NCBI GenBank assembly: GCA_030148165.1
Contig: JASBTZ010000007.1
Span: 576,256-640,255 of the forward strand
Length of the DNA stretch: 64,000 bases
From: Bacteroidota bacterium
GTDB lineage: Bacteria > Bacteroidota > Bacteroidia > Flavobacteriales_D > Crocinitomicaceae
Direction: 5' to 3'
Below, in pieces: positions 38,985 to 50,477 of the stretch. Under the pieces are notes generated by a model, which ran no database searches, had not been told where the DNA came from, and saw only the letters and a list, made by a program, of their open reading frames with translations. Both the position numbers and the translations under genes were made by a program. The number at the start of each line of letters is the position of its first letter. Position 1 is the stretch's first letter.

Positions 38985-39014
38985 TATCGCAATTAGAGTA
39001 AAAATGGCGTAATA

Positions 39015-39058
39015 GGTGGCTGAGCTGTAGCGATACCGAAGACAAGACTCAGTTAACC
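39015..39058 (+). promoter_or_regulatory. Structured gap between rpoA and rplQ
   Basis: CTGAG (39020-39024) pairs CTCAG (39048-39052), enclosed by GGT (39015-39017) with ACC (39056-39058). A short GTA-GCGA-TAC helix with a GNRA tetraloop sits inside at 39027-39036. GGTGGCTG at 39015-39022 is identical to the start of the rpsD gap element. Confidence 0.45.
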
Positions 39059-39080
39059 GTTACTTACGAAATTTAAAATT

Positions 39081-39857
39081 ATGAGACACGGTAAGAAATT
39101 TAATCACTTAAGCAGAAAAACTGCACACCGTAAGGCGATGTTGTCAAACATGGCATGTTCACTTATTGAAAACAAGCGTATCAATACGACTGTAGCAAAA
39201 GCGAAAGCTTTGCGTGTATATATTGAACCGCTATTGACGAAGTCGAAAACAGATTCTACGCATTCACGAAGAATGGTATTCCGTTACCTTCAGAATAAAG
39301 ATGTAGTTGGACAACTATTCAGAGATGTTGCTCCGAAAATTGCTGACAGAGAAGGAGGGTACACAAGAATAATTCGTACGGGTTATCGTCTGGGAGATAA
39401 TGCTGAAATGTGTATTATCGAGCTGGTTGATTTCAACGAATTGTATTCAACAGACAAGCCGAAGAAAACGAGAAAGAGATCTCGTCGTGGTGGTGGAGCT
39501 AAAGTTGCAGGAGAAACTACAACAGAAGAAACTGTAGTTGAAGAAGCTGTAGAAGAAACTTCTAACGAGGTTGAAAGCGAAGAAACAGTTGATACTGTAG
39601 AGGAAGCAACTACTGAGGAAGTAACAGAAGAGGCACCGGTTGAAGAAGAAGTGAAAGAAGAAGAGCCTGCTGCTGAAGAGACTCAGGAAGAGCCAACGGC
39701 AGAGGCTGAAGTAGAAGCTCCGGCTGAAGAAGAGGTGAAAGAAGAAGCGCCTGCGGCGGAAGAAAAAGAAGAGGAGCCAGCTGCTGAAGAAAAGTCAGAA
39801 GAAGACCCAAAAGCTGAATCTGATGATTCTGAAGAAGAAGAGAAGAAAGAAGATTAA
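39081..39857 (+). CDS. rplQ: 50S ribosomal protein L17 with long acidic C-terminal tail
   Basis: 258 residues. The L17 core (1-125, [20 protein letters not shown] at the start) is followed by a basic linker (126-141) and a tail of about 114 residues made almost only of E, A, V, P, K and T. L17 is usually 115-130 residues. Bacteroidota relatives carry shorter tails of this kind, to my recollection; this one is long. A strong terminator follows 18 bases after the stop. Confidence 0.97.
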   Translation: MRHGKKFNHLSRKTAHRKAMLSNMACSLIENKRINTTVAKAKALRVYIEPLLTKSKTDSTHSRRMVFRYLQNKDVVGQLFRDVAPKIADREGGYTRIIRTGYRLGDNAEMCIIELVDFNELYSTDKPKKTRKRSRRGGGAKVAGETTTEETVVEEAVEETSNEVESEETVDTVEEATTEEVTEEAPVEEEVKEEEPAAEETQEEPTAEAEVEAPAEEEVKEEAPAAEEKEEEPAAEEKSEEDPKAESDDSEEEEKKED

Positions 39858-39875
39858 TTATCTTCACGATAATGG

Positions 39876-39906
39876 AAAGGGCAATGTGATCATTGCCCTT
39901 TTTTTG
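39876..39906 (+). terminator. Terminator of the ribosomal super-operon
   Basis: AAAGGGCAATG and CATTGCCCTTT form an 11-base-pair stem around TGAT, followed by a run of T. It ends the operon after rplQ; the carA promoter follows. Confidence 0.95.
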
Positions 39907-39942
39907 TGGAAAACTTTCACTACATCTTTCAAATTGAAATTC

Positions 39943-39950
39943 TAACTTTG
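39943..39950 (+). promoter_or_regulatory. Candidate carA-eno promoter -7 element
   Basis: TAACTTTG fits TAnnTTTG and ends 16 bases before the ATG at 39967. It lies downstream of the super-operon terminator, where a new promoter is needed. No TTG is found 19 bases upstream. Confidence 0.5.
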
Positions 39951-39966
39951 TAAAAATTTTATGCTC

Positions 39967-42349
<2,383 letters not shown>

Positions 42350-42375
42350 TTGCGATTTGATCGTTAAAAATCACA

Positions 42376-42400
42376 CAAAGTGGCATTTTATTGCACTTTG
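42376..42400 (+). terminator. Possible terminator after eno
   Basis: CAAAGT (42376-42381) pairs ACTTTG (42395-42400) and GCA pairs TGC inside, with one bulged G and a six-base loop. The sequence after it is not a strong T-run, so efficiency is doubtful. Confidence 0.45.
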
Positions 42401-42404
42401 TTGG

Positions 42405-42481
42405 TAGATTTGTCAAAAAAATTGTCAAAAGACGCAACCTATTAAGTACTAAAAGCGTTTAGGCATTGACACACAGTCAAT
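42405..42481 (+). promoter_or_regulatory. Promoter and leader region of the type IX secreted protein
   Basis: TAGATTTG at 42405-42412 fits TAnnTTTG. TTGTCAAAA occurs twice, 12 bases apart (42410 and 42422). ATTGAC-ACACA-GTCAAT forms a perfect six-pair hairpin at 42465-42481. Together they give a leader of about 100 bases before the ATG at 42516. Confidence 0.4.
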
Positions 42482-42515
42482 CTATATCTACTTAACTACA
42501 AACCAAATAATTGGT

Positions 42516-45146
42516 ATGAAATTGATAACACAAAATTTGATGAAGATTACAGGCTTATTTGTTAGTGTTTTGCTAGCTTTTACAGGATTTTCTCAAGGTT
42601 CTAATACGGTTACTTTTAATTATACTGGTTCAGTACAATCCTGGACCGTACCTAACTGTGTGACCAGCATTGACGTAACTGTTGCTGGTGGACAAGGTGG
42701 TATGGGTGGAACTTCTCAGGGTTCACAGGTACCTGGTGGTGCCGGTACTGTTGTGACAGCTACTATTCCTGTTACACCTGGTCAGGTAATCGATCTTACC
42801 GTTGGTGGAGAAGGAAATTGGCCGAGTGGTACTGGCGGATGGCCGGGTGGAGGTAATGGATGGCCCGGATCATCTACATATGGACCTTCTGGTGGAGGTG
42901 GAGGATACTCGGGTATAGAAATAGGTGGAACATGGTATTTGATTGCTGCCGGTGGTGGCGGTAGCTCTGGTGGAGATAATTACGCTGTCACTGGTGGTGG
43001 CGGTGGTTGTTTAGTTGGTCAAAATGGCCCTGGATCTATTTTTACAGGATCTGGTGGTGGCGGCGGAACACAAACTGCCGGTGGTGCTGGTGGACCTCCT
43101 TGGGGAGGTGGTCAGTGGGGAACTGCTGGAGGATACTTGCAAGGTGGAACTGGGGGATACTACCCATACGCTTCCGGCGGCGGAGGTGGTGGCGGCTACT
43201 ACGGTGGTGGCGGCGGAGGTGGTGATAACTGCTGCCCCGGAGCCAACGGTGGTGGAGCCGGTGGAGGTGGATCGAGCCTATTACCAGCAGGTGCTGGTTG
43301 TACTGCTGCCTCCAATACGAATGGTGACGGTTACATTACCATAACATATATAGGAGGCCTAAATGCTGTAGCTTCAAATACAGGTCCTTACTGTTCAGGT
43401 GATGATATTCAACTAAGTTCAGGAGGTGGAGCAACTTATAACTGGACAGGTCCTAATGGATATACTTCAACACAGCAAAACCCTGTTATTACTGCATCCA
43501 CAACTGCAGATGCTGGAACTTATCAAGTAATTGTTACAGATCCAAACTGTCCGGGTGCAGATACAGCAACGACTACTGTTGTTGTAAACCCTACACCAAC
43601 AGCGAATCCAATAGCTGATCAAACCGTTTGTAACGGTTCAAGCACAACAGCAGTAACATTCAGTAGTTCAACTCCTGGAACAAGTTATAACTGGACAAAT
43701 AATAATACGAATATCGGATTGGGTGCTTCAGGAACAGGAAACATTCCTGCATTTACTGGTACAGCGCCAACAACTACCGAAGTAGGTACAATTACTGTGA
43801 CTCCAAGTACTGCAACATGTACCGGACCGGATATTACGTTTACAATAACGGTAGAGCCGGACCCAACCATTACGGTAAGTAATGACACTACTGTGTGTGA
43901 GAACGGAACAGTAACCCTTGTTGCGAATGCAACAGGTGGTGGAGGAGGTCCTTACACGTATTATTGGGATTTTACCGGTAGTACAGCGCCTACGCAAATA
44001 GTTAATCCGGTTGCACCGGGCGGTACTTACAGCGTATACGCAGAGAGTGGAAATGGTTGTATTTCTGCAACGGAGAGCATTAACGTAACAATGTACCCAC
44101 CTTTGACAGGTACAATTACACCGGATGACACGATTTGTCCTGGCTATCCTACAGATATTACCGCGACGGTTTCAGGTGGTATCGGAACGCCATACAACTT
44201 TGTATGGAGTAGCGGTGAGACACAGAATGGTAATAATACAAGCATGACTATTTCTGCTAATCCGCCTTCAACACAAAATTATTTTGTAACGATAACAGAT
44301 CAATGTGAATCAACACCGTTGGTGATGTCAACAAATATTCGAGTTGCTCCATTACCGGTTCCTTCATACGAAGTGTTGGATCCTGAACAATGTGAACCGG
44401 CAGTCTTTACGGTTGTTAATACAACACCTGATTCATTGAGTCAGTATGTTTACTGGGCAGTTGATGAAGATTATATCTACATCAATCAGGATACTATTGT
44501 AACACCGGCCTTCATGGAAGGAACCTACAATATTCAAATGATTGTCACAACATATGAAGGTTGCGTAGATTCATTGACCTTCGTGGATGCGCTTGAAGTT
44601 AAACCAAGACCGACAGCTTCGTTCACGCATTCACCAAATCCGGTTCAAATGTTTAACACGGAAGTGTTCTTCGCTAATACCTCTTATCTTGGATATACAT
44701 ATGAATGGTGGTTCGAAGAAGGAATACCGTCTTCGTCAACACAAGAGAATGTTCACGTACAGTTCCCTGATGGTGAAACAGGTTCATATGAAGTAATTCT
44801 TGTTACAACCTCAGAACTTGGTTGTACAGACACGATGATATATCAACTAGTGGTGTTCCCAGAAGTTTTGATTTACGCTCCTAACTCGTTCACTCCGGAT
44901 GGAGATGAGCATAATCAGGACTGGCGTATATTCATGGAAGGGATTGATGTATTCGATTTCGAGTTACTCATTTTCAATAGATGGGGTGAGATCGTATGGG
45001 AATCACACGATATCGAAATCCCATGGGATGGAACATATAATGGTAAATTTGTAGAATCAGGAACATACACGTGGGTTGTTAGAACCAAGGATATCCTAAA
45101 TGATGGCAAGTACACGTACACAGGTTCGGTTACCATATTTAAATAA
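42516..45146 (+). CDS. Large glycine-rich protein with type IX secretion C-terminal domain
   Basis: 876 residues: signal peptide (1-27, ending GFSQ); a first domain with VDVTVAGGQGGMGG leading into a Gly-rich tract (about 50-270) reminiscent of adhesive or matrix proteins; Ig/PKD-like repeats (about 285-780) with CSGDDIQLSSGGGATYNWTG; and a gliding-motility-type C-terminal domain (787-876) with NSFTPDGDEHN, FNRWGEIVWES and WDGTYNG. The last domain is the type B sorting signal of the type IX secretion system. Probably a surface adhesin. Codon bias in the Gly tract makes other frames look open. Confidence 0.9.
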   Translation: MKLITQNLMKITGLFVSVLLAFTGFSQGSNTVTFNYTGSVQSWTVPNCVTSIDVTVAGGQGGMGGTSQGSQVPGGAGTVVTATIPVTPGQVIDLTVGGEGNWPSGTGGWPGGGNGWPGSSTYGPSGGGGGYSGIEIGGTWYLIAAGGGGSSGGDNYAVTGGGGGCLVGQNGPGSIFTGSGGGGGTQTAGGAGGPPWGGGQWGTAGGYLQGGTGGYYPYASGGGGGGGYYGGGGGGGDNCCPGANGGGAGGGGSSLLPAGAGCTAASNTNGDGYITITYIGGLNAVASNTGPYCSGDDIQLSSGGGATYNWTGPNGYTSTQQNPVITASTTADAGTYQVIVTDPNCPGADTATTTVVVNPTPTANPIADQTVCNGSSTTAVTFSSSTPGTSYNWTNNNTNIGLGASGTGNIPAFTGTAPTTTEVGTITVTPSTATCTGPDITFTITVEPDPTITVSNDTTVCENGTVTLVANATGGGGGPYTYYWDFTGSTAPTQIVNPVAPGGTYSVYAESGNGCISATESINVTMYPPLTGTITPDDTICPGYPTDITATVSGGIGTPYNFVWSSGETQNGNNTSMTISANPPSTQNYFVTITDQCESTPLVMSTNIRVAPLPVPSYEVLDPEQCEPAVFTVVNTTPDSLSQYVYWAVDEDYIYINQDTIVTPAFMEGTYNIQMIVTTYEGCVDSLTFVDALEVKPRPTASFTHSPNPVQMFNTEVFFANTSYLGYTYEWWFEEGIPSSSTQENVHVQFPDGETGSYEVILVTTSELGCTDTMIYQLVVFPEVLIYAPNSFTPDGDEHNQDWRIFMEGIDVFDFELLIFNRWGEIVWESHDIEIPWDGTYNGKFVESGTYTWVVRTKDILNDGKYTYTGSVTIFK

Positions 45147-45166
45147 CGGAATTTTATAAAGTAATT

Positions 45167-45202
45167 AAGCGCCCTGACTATATCAGGGCGCTTTTCTTTT
45201 TT
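45167..45202 (+). terminator. Terminator of the type IX secreted protein gene
   Basis: AAGCGCCCTGA and TCAGGGCGCTT form an 11-base-pair stem with a five-base loop, then a T-rich tract. It is followed at once by the hutU -7 element. Confidence 0.95.
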
Positions 45203-45209
45203 AACTTTG
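45202..45209 (+). promoter_or_regulatory. Candidate hutU promoter -7 element
   Basis: TAACTTTG ends 16 bases before the hutU ATG, within the T-rich end of the preceding terminator. The same arrangement occurs at secY and carA. No well-spaced TTG. Confidence 0.45.
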
Positions 45210-45225
45210 TGGTAAAATTGATTCC

Positions 45226-47247
45226 ATGGATTTGACTGATTTTCACAAAGAAATTTTGGAAGGTGTCCCGGCAGTTATTCCTGCGAAACAGGAATGGGAT
45301 CCGAACATCAATCACGCCCCTAAAAGAAAACAAATTCTATCACAAGAGGAGAGAAAACTGGCTTTGCGTAATGCCCTTAGATATTTTCCGAAAGATCAGC
45401 ACGCAGAGCTCGCAAAGGACTTCATACAGGAACTGGATGATTATGGTCGTATTTATATGTTGCGATACCGACCAAAACACACGATATATGCGCGACCAAT
45501 TTCTGAATATCCGGGACAATGTCTACAGGCGAAGGCTATCATGCTTATGATCCAGAATAATCTGGATTATGCCGTGGCTCAGCATCCGCATGAATTAATA
45601 ACATATGGAGGAAATGGGGCTGTTTTTCAAAATTGGATTCAATATCGTTTAGCCATGAAGTATTTGGCTGAAATGACAGAAGAACAGACACTTGTTATGT
45701 ACTCGGGGCATCCAATGGGATTATTCCCATCACATAAAGATGCACCGAGAGTGGTTGTTACTAACGGAATGATGATTCCGAACTATTCCAAACCGGACGA
45801 CTGGGAGAGGTATAATGCCTTGGGCGTTACTCAATATGGACAGATGACAGCAGGATCATATATGTATATAGGACCTCAGGGAATTGTCCATGGCACTACG
45901 ATAACAGTACTAAATGCAGGTAGAAAAATATCAAATGATGGTGAAGGACTGGCAGGGAAACTATTCCTGACAGCCGGTCTTGGCGGAATGTCCGGAGCAC
46001 AACCTAAAGCCGGTAACATTGCCGGGTGCATATCAGTTACAGCGGAAGTTAATCCAAAGGCGGTTAAGACGCGCCATGATCAAGGTTGGGTGGACGAAGT
46101 AATTAATGATTTAGACGAGCTTTGTGAACGTGTAAGACAGGCAAAAACAAATAAGGAAGTTGTTTCTATCGCCTATGAGGGCAATGTTGTAGATGTTTGG
46201 GAGAAATTCGAAAAGGAAGACATCTTTGTGGAACTGGGATCAGATCAAACTTCCTTGCACAACCCTTGGGCAGGTGGTTATTATCCTGCTGACATGACAC
46301 CGGAAGAATCAAATGAAATGATGGCAAATAATCCGGAAGAATTCAAAAAGAGAGTTCAGGCATCATTGGTCAGACAAGCAAACTCGATTAATAAGCACGC
46401 CGCAAAGGGAACTTATTTCTTTGATTATGGAAATGCCTTTTTATTAGAAGCATCGAGAGCCGGTGCAGATATAATGGCTGATAATGGGATTGATTTTAAA
46501 TATCCATCGTACGTTCAAGACATTATGGGCCCCATGTGCTTTGATTATGGTTTTGGACCTTTCCGGTGGGTGTGTACTTCAGGTTTACCGGACGATCTGC
46601 AGAAGACGGATGAAATTGCATGTGAAGTATTGGAAGAAATCAGACAGAATAGTCCGGAAGAGATACAACAGCAAATGGCGGATAATATCCAATGGATTAA
46701 AGGGGCGCAGGAAAATAAATTAGTTGTTGGATCTCAGGCACGAATCTTATACGCAGACGCTGAAGGTAGGATTAAGATCGCTAAGGCATTTAATGATGCG
46801 ATTAAGCGTGGCGAACTGGGTCCTGTAGTACTAGGTCGTGATCATCACGATGTTTCAGGAACCGACTCTCCTTACAGAGAAACTTCCAATATATACGATG
46901 GATCAAAGTTTACGGCGGACATGGCGATACATAATGTTATTGGTGACAGCTTCAGAGGAGCAACCTGGGTCTCTATACACAATGGTGGAGGCGTTGGTTG
47001 GGGTGAAGTTATCAATGGCGGTTTCGGAATGCTGTTGGATGGTTCAGATGATGCTGAGCGAAGGTTGAAGATGATGCTTCACTGGGATGTGAATAACGGA
47101 ATTTCAAGGCGAAGCTGGGCACGAAATGAAGGTGCTGTCTTCGCTATTAAAAGAGCCATGGAACAGGAACCTAGATTAAAGATAACTGTACCGGAATTCG
47201 TGGAGGATGACATCATCAACTCCATTTTTGAGAAGGCAGATGCCTGA
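45226..47247 (+). CDS. hutU: Urocanate hydratase
   Basis: 673 residues, of the longer urocanase type (classical bacterial enzymes are about 555). It hydrates urocanate in histidine degradation using tightly bound NAD+. Family stretches: YGGNGAVFQNWIQYRLAMKY, MYSGHPMGLFPS, CFDYGFGPFRWVCTSG with the reactive cysteine region, and VLGRDHHDVSGTDSPYRETS. No other hut gene is in the window. It has its own terminator-flanked promoter, so it may be expressed alone. Confidence 0.96.
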   Translation: MDLTDFHKEILEGVPAVIPAKQEWDPNINHAPKRKQILSQEERKLALRNALRYFPKDQHAELAKDFIQELDDYGRIYMLRYRPKHTIYARPISEYPGQCLQAKAIMLMIQNNLDYAVAQHPHELITYGGNGAVFQNWIQYRLAMKYLAEMTEEQTLVMYSGHPMGLFPSHKDAPRVVVTNGMMIPNYSKPDDWERYNALGVTQYGQMTAGSYMYIGPQGIVHGTTITVLNAGRKISNDGEGLAGKLFLTAGLGGMSGAQPKAGNIAGCISVTAEVNPKAVKTRHDQGWVDEVINDLDELCERVRQAKTNKEVVSIAYEGNVVDVWEKFEKEDIFVELGSDQTSLHNPWAGGYYPADMTPEESNEMMANNPEEFKKRVQASLVRQANSINKHAAKGTYFFDYGNAFLLEASRAGADIMADNGIDFKYPSYVQDIMGPMCFDYGFGPFRWVCTSGLPDDLQKTDEIACEVLEEIRQNSPEEIQQQMADNIQWIKGAQENKLVVGSQARILYADAEGRIKIAKAFNDAIKRGELGPVVLGRDHHDVSGTDSPYRETSNIYDGSKFTADMAIHNVIGDSFRGATWVSIHNGGGVGWGEVINGGFGMLLDGSDDAERRLKMMLHWDVNNGISRRSWARNEGAVFAIKRAMEQEPRLKITVPEFVEDDIINSIFEKADA

Positions 47248-47250
47248 TAG

Positions 47251-50200
47251 CTAACTGACTTGTTCTATTGAGTTAGTGGACGTGTATACGAGGTAAGCCT
47301 GCACGTTCGGATAACCAATTTGTTCCAGGTTATGCCGATATTCCGATATCTGTTTTTTATCTGAAGATTTCGGGATGTCACCTGTTTTGAAATCGATAAC
47401 AACCGTTTCATTCTCTTTTATTACGATCTTATCGGGACGAAGAGTGGTGTTTTCATCAACAATGATCGACTGTTCACTTATATACTCACGACTGTTTGAT
47501 AGTAGTGAAACGTACTCAGCGTTATCAAACAATTTATGCAGCGAAACCCTCAATTGAGAACAATTGGATTCTGAAATTTCTCCTTCATCCACTGCTGTTC
47601 TGATTTGTTTATCGATGTCTTCACGATTGTTGATCTTACTCATCAAATAATGAAACTGCCGACCAAATTGCTGCTTTTCGTTAAGGTAATTTGTTTCGGT
47701 AAGTTCTTCCTTATCCTGAAGTGCGATATCGGGAAACCAAAGATTGTCTCTAATATCTATAGGATTCAAAAGTGTTTCACCAATCGTGTCAGCTGAGGTG
47801 TCGATTGTCTGATCGCTTCCAAATTCGAGCTCAACCCGGTTCATCTTGGAATCAATTCGTTCCATATTTAAAAGTGCCTCATGAAACCTGGAACCAAACT
47901 GTTTATCTCTGTGATAATTCGTAATGTAGAGTCTTTCCTGAGGTCTGGTAAGCGCCACATAGCTCAAGTTGATCGAATCGATGAGGATTTGTTCTTTTTC
48001 GCTGTCGTGTGCTTTTTTCAGATCTTCAATCAGATCACTGGCAGCAGGGGTTTTATAAAATACTAGATCATCCGAATCAATCAGTTGTTCACCTTTGACG
48101 TCAAGTGTAAAATCCAGTTTTGGAATAATGACAACCGGGAACTGCAATCCTTTTGATTTGTGTATCGTCATGATCTTAATCGCATCATCACTTTCAGGAA
48201 TCTGAACGGCCATGCTGTTCTTCTTTTGTTCATATTCATCTATGAACCCTTTAAGATCTGGTCCGCGATGCAAACTGAACTCATAGATAACATCAGTTAG
48301 ATGATGTAAATATGGATTTTCAATTTCGGAAAGGTCCAACAAATGATAAAAGCCGGTTAACAGATCGTACAAATGTTCGTATTTGAAAAACAACTTTTCG
48401 CGCTTACCGAAATGATCGACAATAAATTGTTCCGAATCAAAGAAGCGATATGTTTTACCGGCAGCATTTTTCTTCTCACCAAGATAAGAGCGGTATTTAT
48501 TGAAACCCGCTTCTCTCGTTCTAAAGTATAATTCTGCAAAACGTTTGATTTCATGTTCTCCATATGGTCGAAGACGTAATTTTAAATAGCTGATACACAA
48601 TTGTACAGTGAAATCAGAGCTGATCAACAATGAATCTTGCGATACAACTTTATAATCGAGATCATTTAACTCGATCGCCCAGCGATTGCACTCCCTGTTT
48701 ACCCGTCCGAGTATGCAAATATCTGCTTCCCGGTATCCGGCCGCCTTACATTCCTCAATCTGATCAACAATTCGCTGGAGCAGATCAGATTCTTCAATTT
48801 CCCCGGCATGAGATAATAATGATACCTTTCCATCAAACGTACGCTTTGCTTGTTGGTTTATAGACGTATAAAATGAACGGGCATGGTCAGACATTTGTGT
48901 TCGCATTGATTCGAACAACTCATTATTAAATTGAACGATCACCGGACTGGATCTCCAGTTACTGAGAAGCTCTTCCTGAGCACCCATCGATCTGAAATAA
49001 GCTGATTTGCGCTTTAATACCGGATCGTTCGCTGGATTGTAAATCCCCGGAAGCTCGATGAATTGTTCAGCAATACCATTCTTAAATCGATAGATCGATT
49101 GCTTCGGATCACCGACAATAAGGTTTTTGTTATGGTTGCTGAGTGAATCATGAATGAGTGGCACCATGTTTAACCACTGCATATGAGATGTGTCCTGAAA
49201 TTCATCCAGCAAATAATTTTTAAAGCGATTGCCTAACCTTTCGTAAATAAAAGGGGCATCCTCGTGCTGTATTAATTCTGAGATCAACTGGTTAAACTCA
49301 GAAATCCGAAGAACTTGCTGATCCTTCTTTACTTCTTCCAAAGCCTCCGCTAAAAATTTTAATAAGGCGAGGTTAAAGAAGTTCTTGCGATACTGAATGA
49401 TGCGACGATAGGATTCTACTTCTTGATTCCAGAAATGTTGAAGTTCCAATAATTTCTTGCGCAGGAAATCCGGCATCTGTTTTTGTGATGTTCCTTCCCG
49501 AATGTTCTTTTCGACATGATCCGAAAATAGTTCCTTTTCGTAAAGGAAATGATCGGCTTCAATAATTTGAATAATGCGATTGGCAATCGTTTTACCTCCA
49601 GGAAGATCCTTCGGGTCATTAACATCGAGTTGATAAGCAGCTGCTACCTGACCCTGATAGTGTTTAAACGCTTTGTCCGTCGACTTTAATCTGGCATCTA
49701 ATTCTTTGTAGCGATCTACAGAAAGATCACTTTCGATAAGTTTGTTAACGATCTGAAAGTTCTTTTCCTTTTTCAGAATAGAACCGAATTGAATCAAATT
49801 GGATCGAAAATTCCATCCTTTTTCTTCTTCCAGATTCGCTTCAGCATATTTGAAAAGAAGTCGATTAAGCGTTGATTCATTCTCATTTCCAAGTTGATTC
49901 ATCAAATCATCAACCACTTCAGCGATCAGCTCTTCCTCATCCAATACGATTTCAAAATCTACGGGCAGATCCAGGTCTCTGCTAAACGATTTGATTAGTC
50001 GTAAATTGAATTTATCGATCGTCATGACATGGAATTCCTCGTATTGGTGAAGGATTCCTTTTAGCACAACACCACATCGACTTTGAATCTCATTTAATGT
50101 AATATTGAGCTCCTTTGCTAATTCTGCAGCCATATCCATCGTGCCCAATTCATGAGAGATTTCATCAAGCGATTTGATAATTCGCTCCTTCATCTCTAAT

Positions 50201-50361
50201 GCCGCTTTGTTGGTAAAGGTCATAGCGAGAATCGAGGAGAAACTCTTTCCTGAGGATTGATCTTCGATTAATAATCGAATATATTCCTTTACCAGGTTTC
50301 GTGTCTTACCACTGCCGGCCGATGCATTTAATATGGTTAAGTTCTGCTTACTCAATGGCAA
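47251..50361 (-). CDS. RecB/AddA-like UvrD-family helicase with C-terminal PD-(D/E)XK nuclease
   Basis: 1036 residues. Motif I is NASAGSGKT (12-20), Ia AMTFTNKAALEMKER, II LLDEFQD with DEFQD at 386-390, III VGDPKQSIYRFKNG, V IMTIHKSKGLQFPVV, VI SYVALTRPQERLYI. Near 985 LRPDKIVI and VVIDFKTG form the nuclease core. Such proteins process double-strand breaks, usually with an AddB-like partner. No partner gene is next to it. It is convergent with hutU, with only three bases between the stops. Confidence 0.9.
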   Translation of the reverse strand: MPLSKQNLTILNASAGSGKTRNLVKEYIRLLIEDQSSGKSFSSILAMTFTNKAALEMKERIIKSLDEISHELGTMDMAAELAKELNITLNEIQSRCGVVLKGILHQYEEFHVMTIDKFNLRLIKSFSRDLDLPVDFEIVLDEEELIAEVVDDLMNQLGNENESTLNRLLFKYAEANLEEEKGWNFRSNLIQFGSILKKEKNFQIVNKLIESDLSVDRYKELDARLKSTDKAFKHYQGQVAAAYQLDVNDPKDLPGGKTIANRIIQIIEADHFLYEKELFSDHVEKNIREGTSQKQMPDFLRKKLLELQHFWNQEVESYRRIIQYRKNFFNLALLKFLAEALEEVKKDQQVLRISEFNQLISELIQHEDAPFIYERLGNRFKNYLLDEFQDTSHMQWLNMVPLIHDSLSNHNKNLIVGDPKQSIYRFKNGIAEQFIELPGIYNPANDPVLKRKSAYFRSMGAQEELLSNWRSSPVIVQFNNELFESMRTQMSDHARSFYTSINQQAKRTFDGKVSLLSHAGEIEESDLLQRIVDQIEECKAAGYREADICILGRVNRECNRWAIELNDLDYKVVSQDSLLISSDFTVQLCISYLKLRLRPYGEHEIKRFAELYFRTREAGFNKYRSYLGEKKNAAGKTYRFFDSEQFIVDHFGKREKLFFKYEHLYDLLTGFYHLLDLSEIENPYLHHLTDVIYEFSLHRGPDLKGFIDEYEQKKNSMAVQIPESDDAIKIMTIHKSKGLQFPVVIIPKLDFTLDVKGEQLIDSDDLVFYKTPAASDLIEDLKKAHDSEKEQILIDSINLSYVALTRPQERLYITNYHRDKQFGSRFHEALLNMERIDSKMNRVELEFGSDQTIDTSADTIGETLLNPIDIRDNLWFPDIALQDKEELTETNYLNEKQQFGRQFHYLMSKINNREDIDKQIRTAVDEGEISESNCSQLRVSLHKLFDNAEYVSLLSNSREYISEQSIIVDENTTLRPDKIVIKENETVVIDFKTGDIPKSSDKKQISEYRHNLEQIGYPNVQAYLVYTSTNSIEQVS

Positions 50362-50457
50362 ATGATCTATTGTCTAAAGTTACAATTCCTAAGATATTAT
50401 GTCTTTATTTTCAACTTATTCATTGAGCGTTTCGTCCTTATTGTGGTCGATATTCGT

Positions 50458-50465
50458 TAAATTTG
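50458..50465 (+). promoter_or_regulatory. Candidate promoter -7 element for the MbnP-like gene
   Basis: TAAATTTG fits TAnnTTTG and ends 12 bases before the ATG at 50478. No TTG at the ideal distance. Confidence 0.35.
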
Positions 50466-50477
50466 TTAGAAGTGAAA

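Noticed and set aside
42830..43280. GGTGG-type repeats resembling a short-repeat array
   Set aside because: They are irregular Gly codon runs within a coding frame, with no spacers; not a CRISPR or satellite array.
43007..43344. Two extra plus-strand open frames rich in Trp, Arg and Val inside the glycine-rich gene
   Set aside because: They arise from the low-complexity Gly codons of the real frame; composition is not protein-like and no start signal is present.
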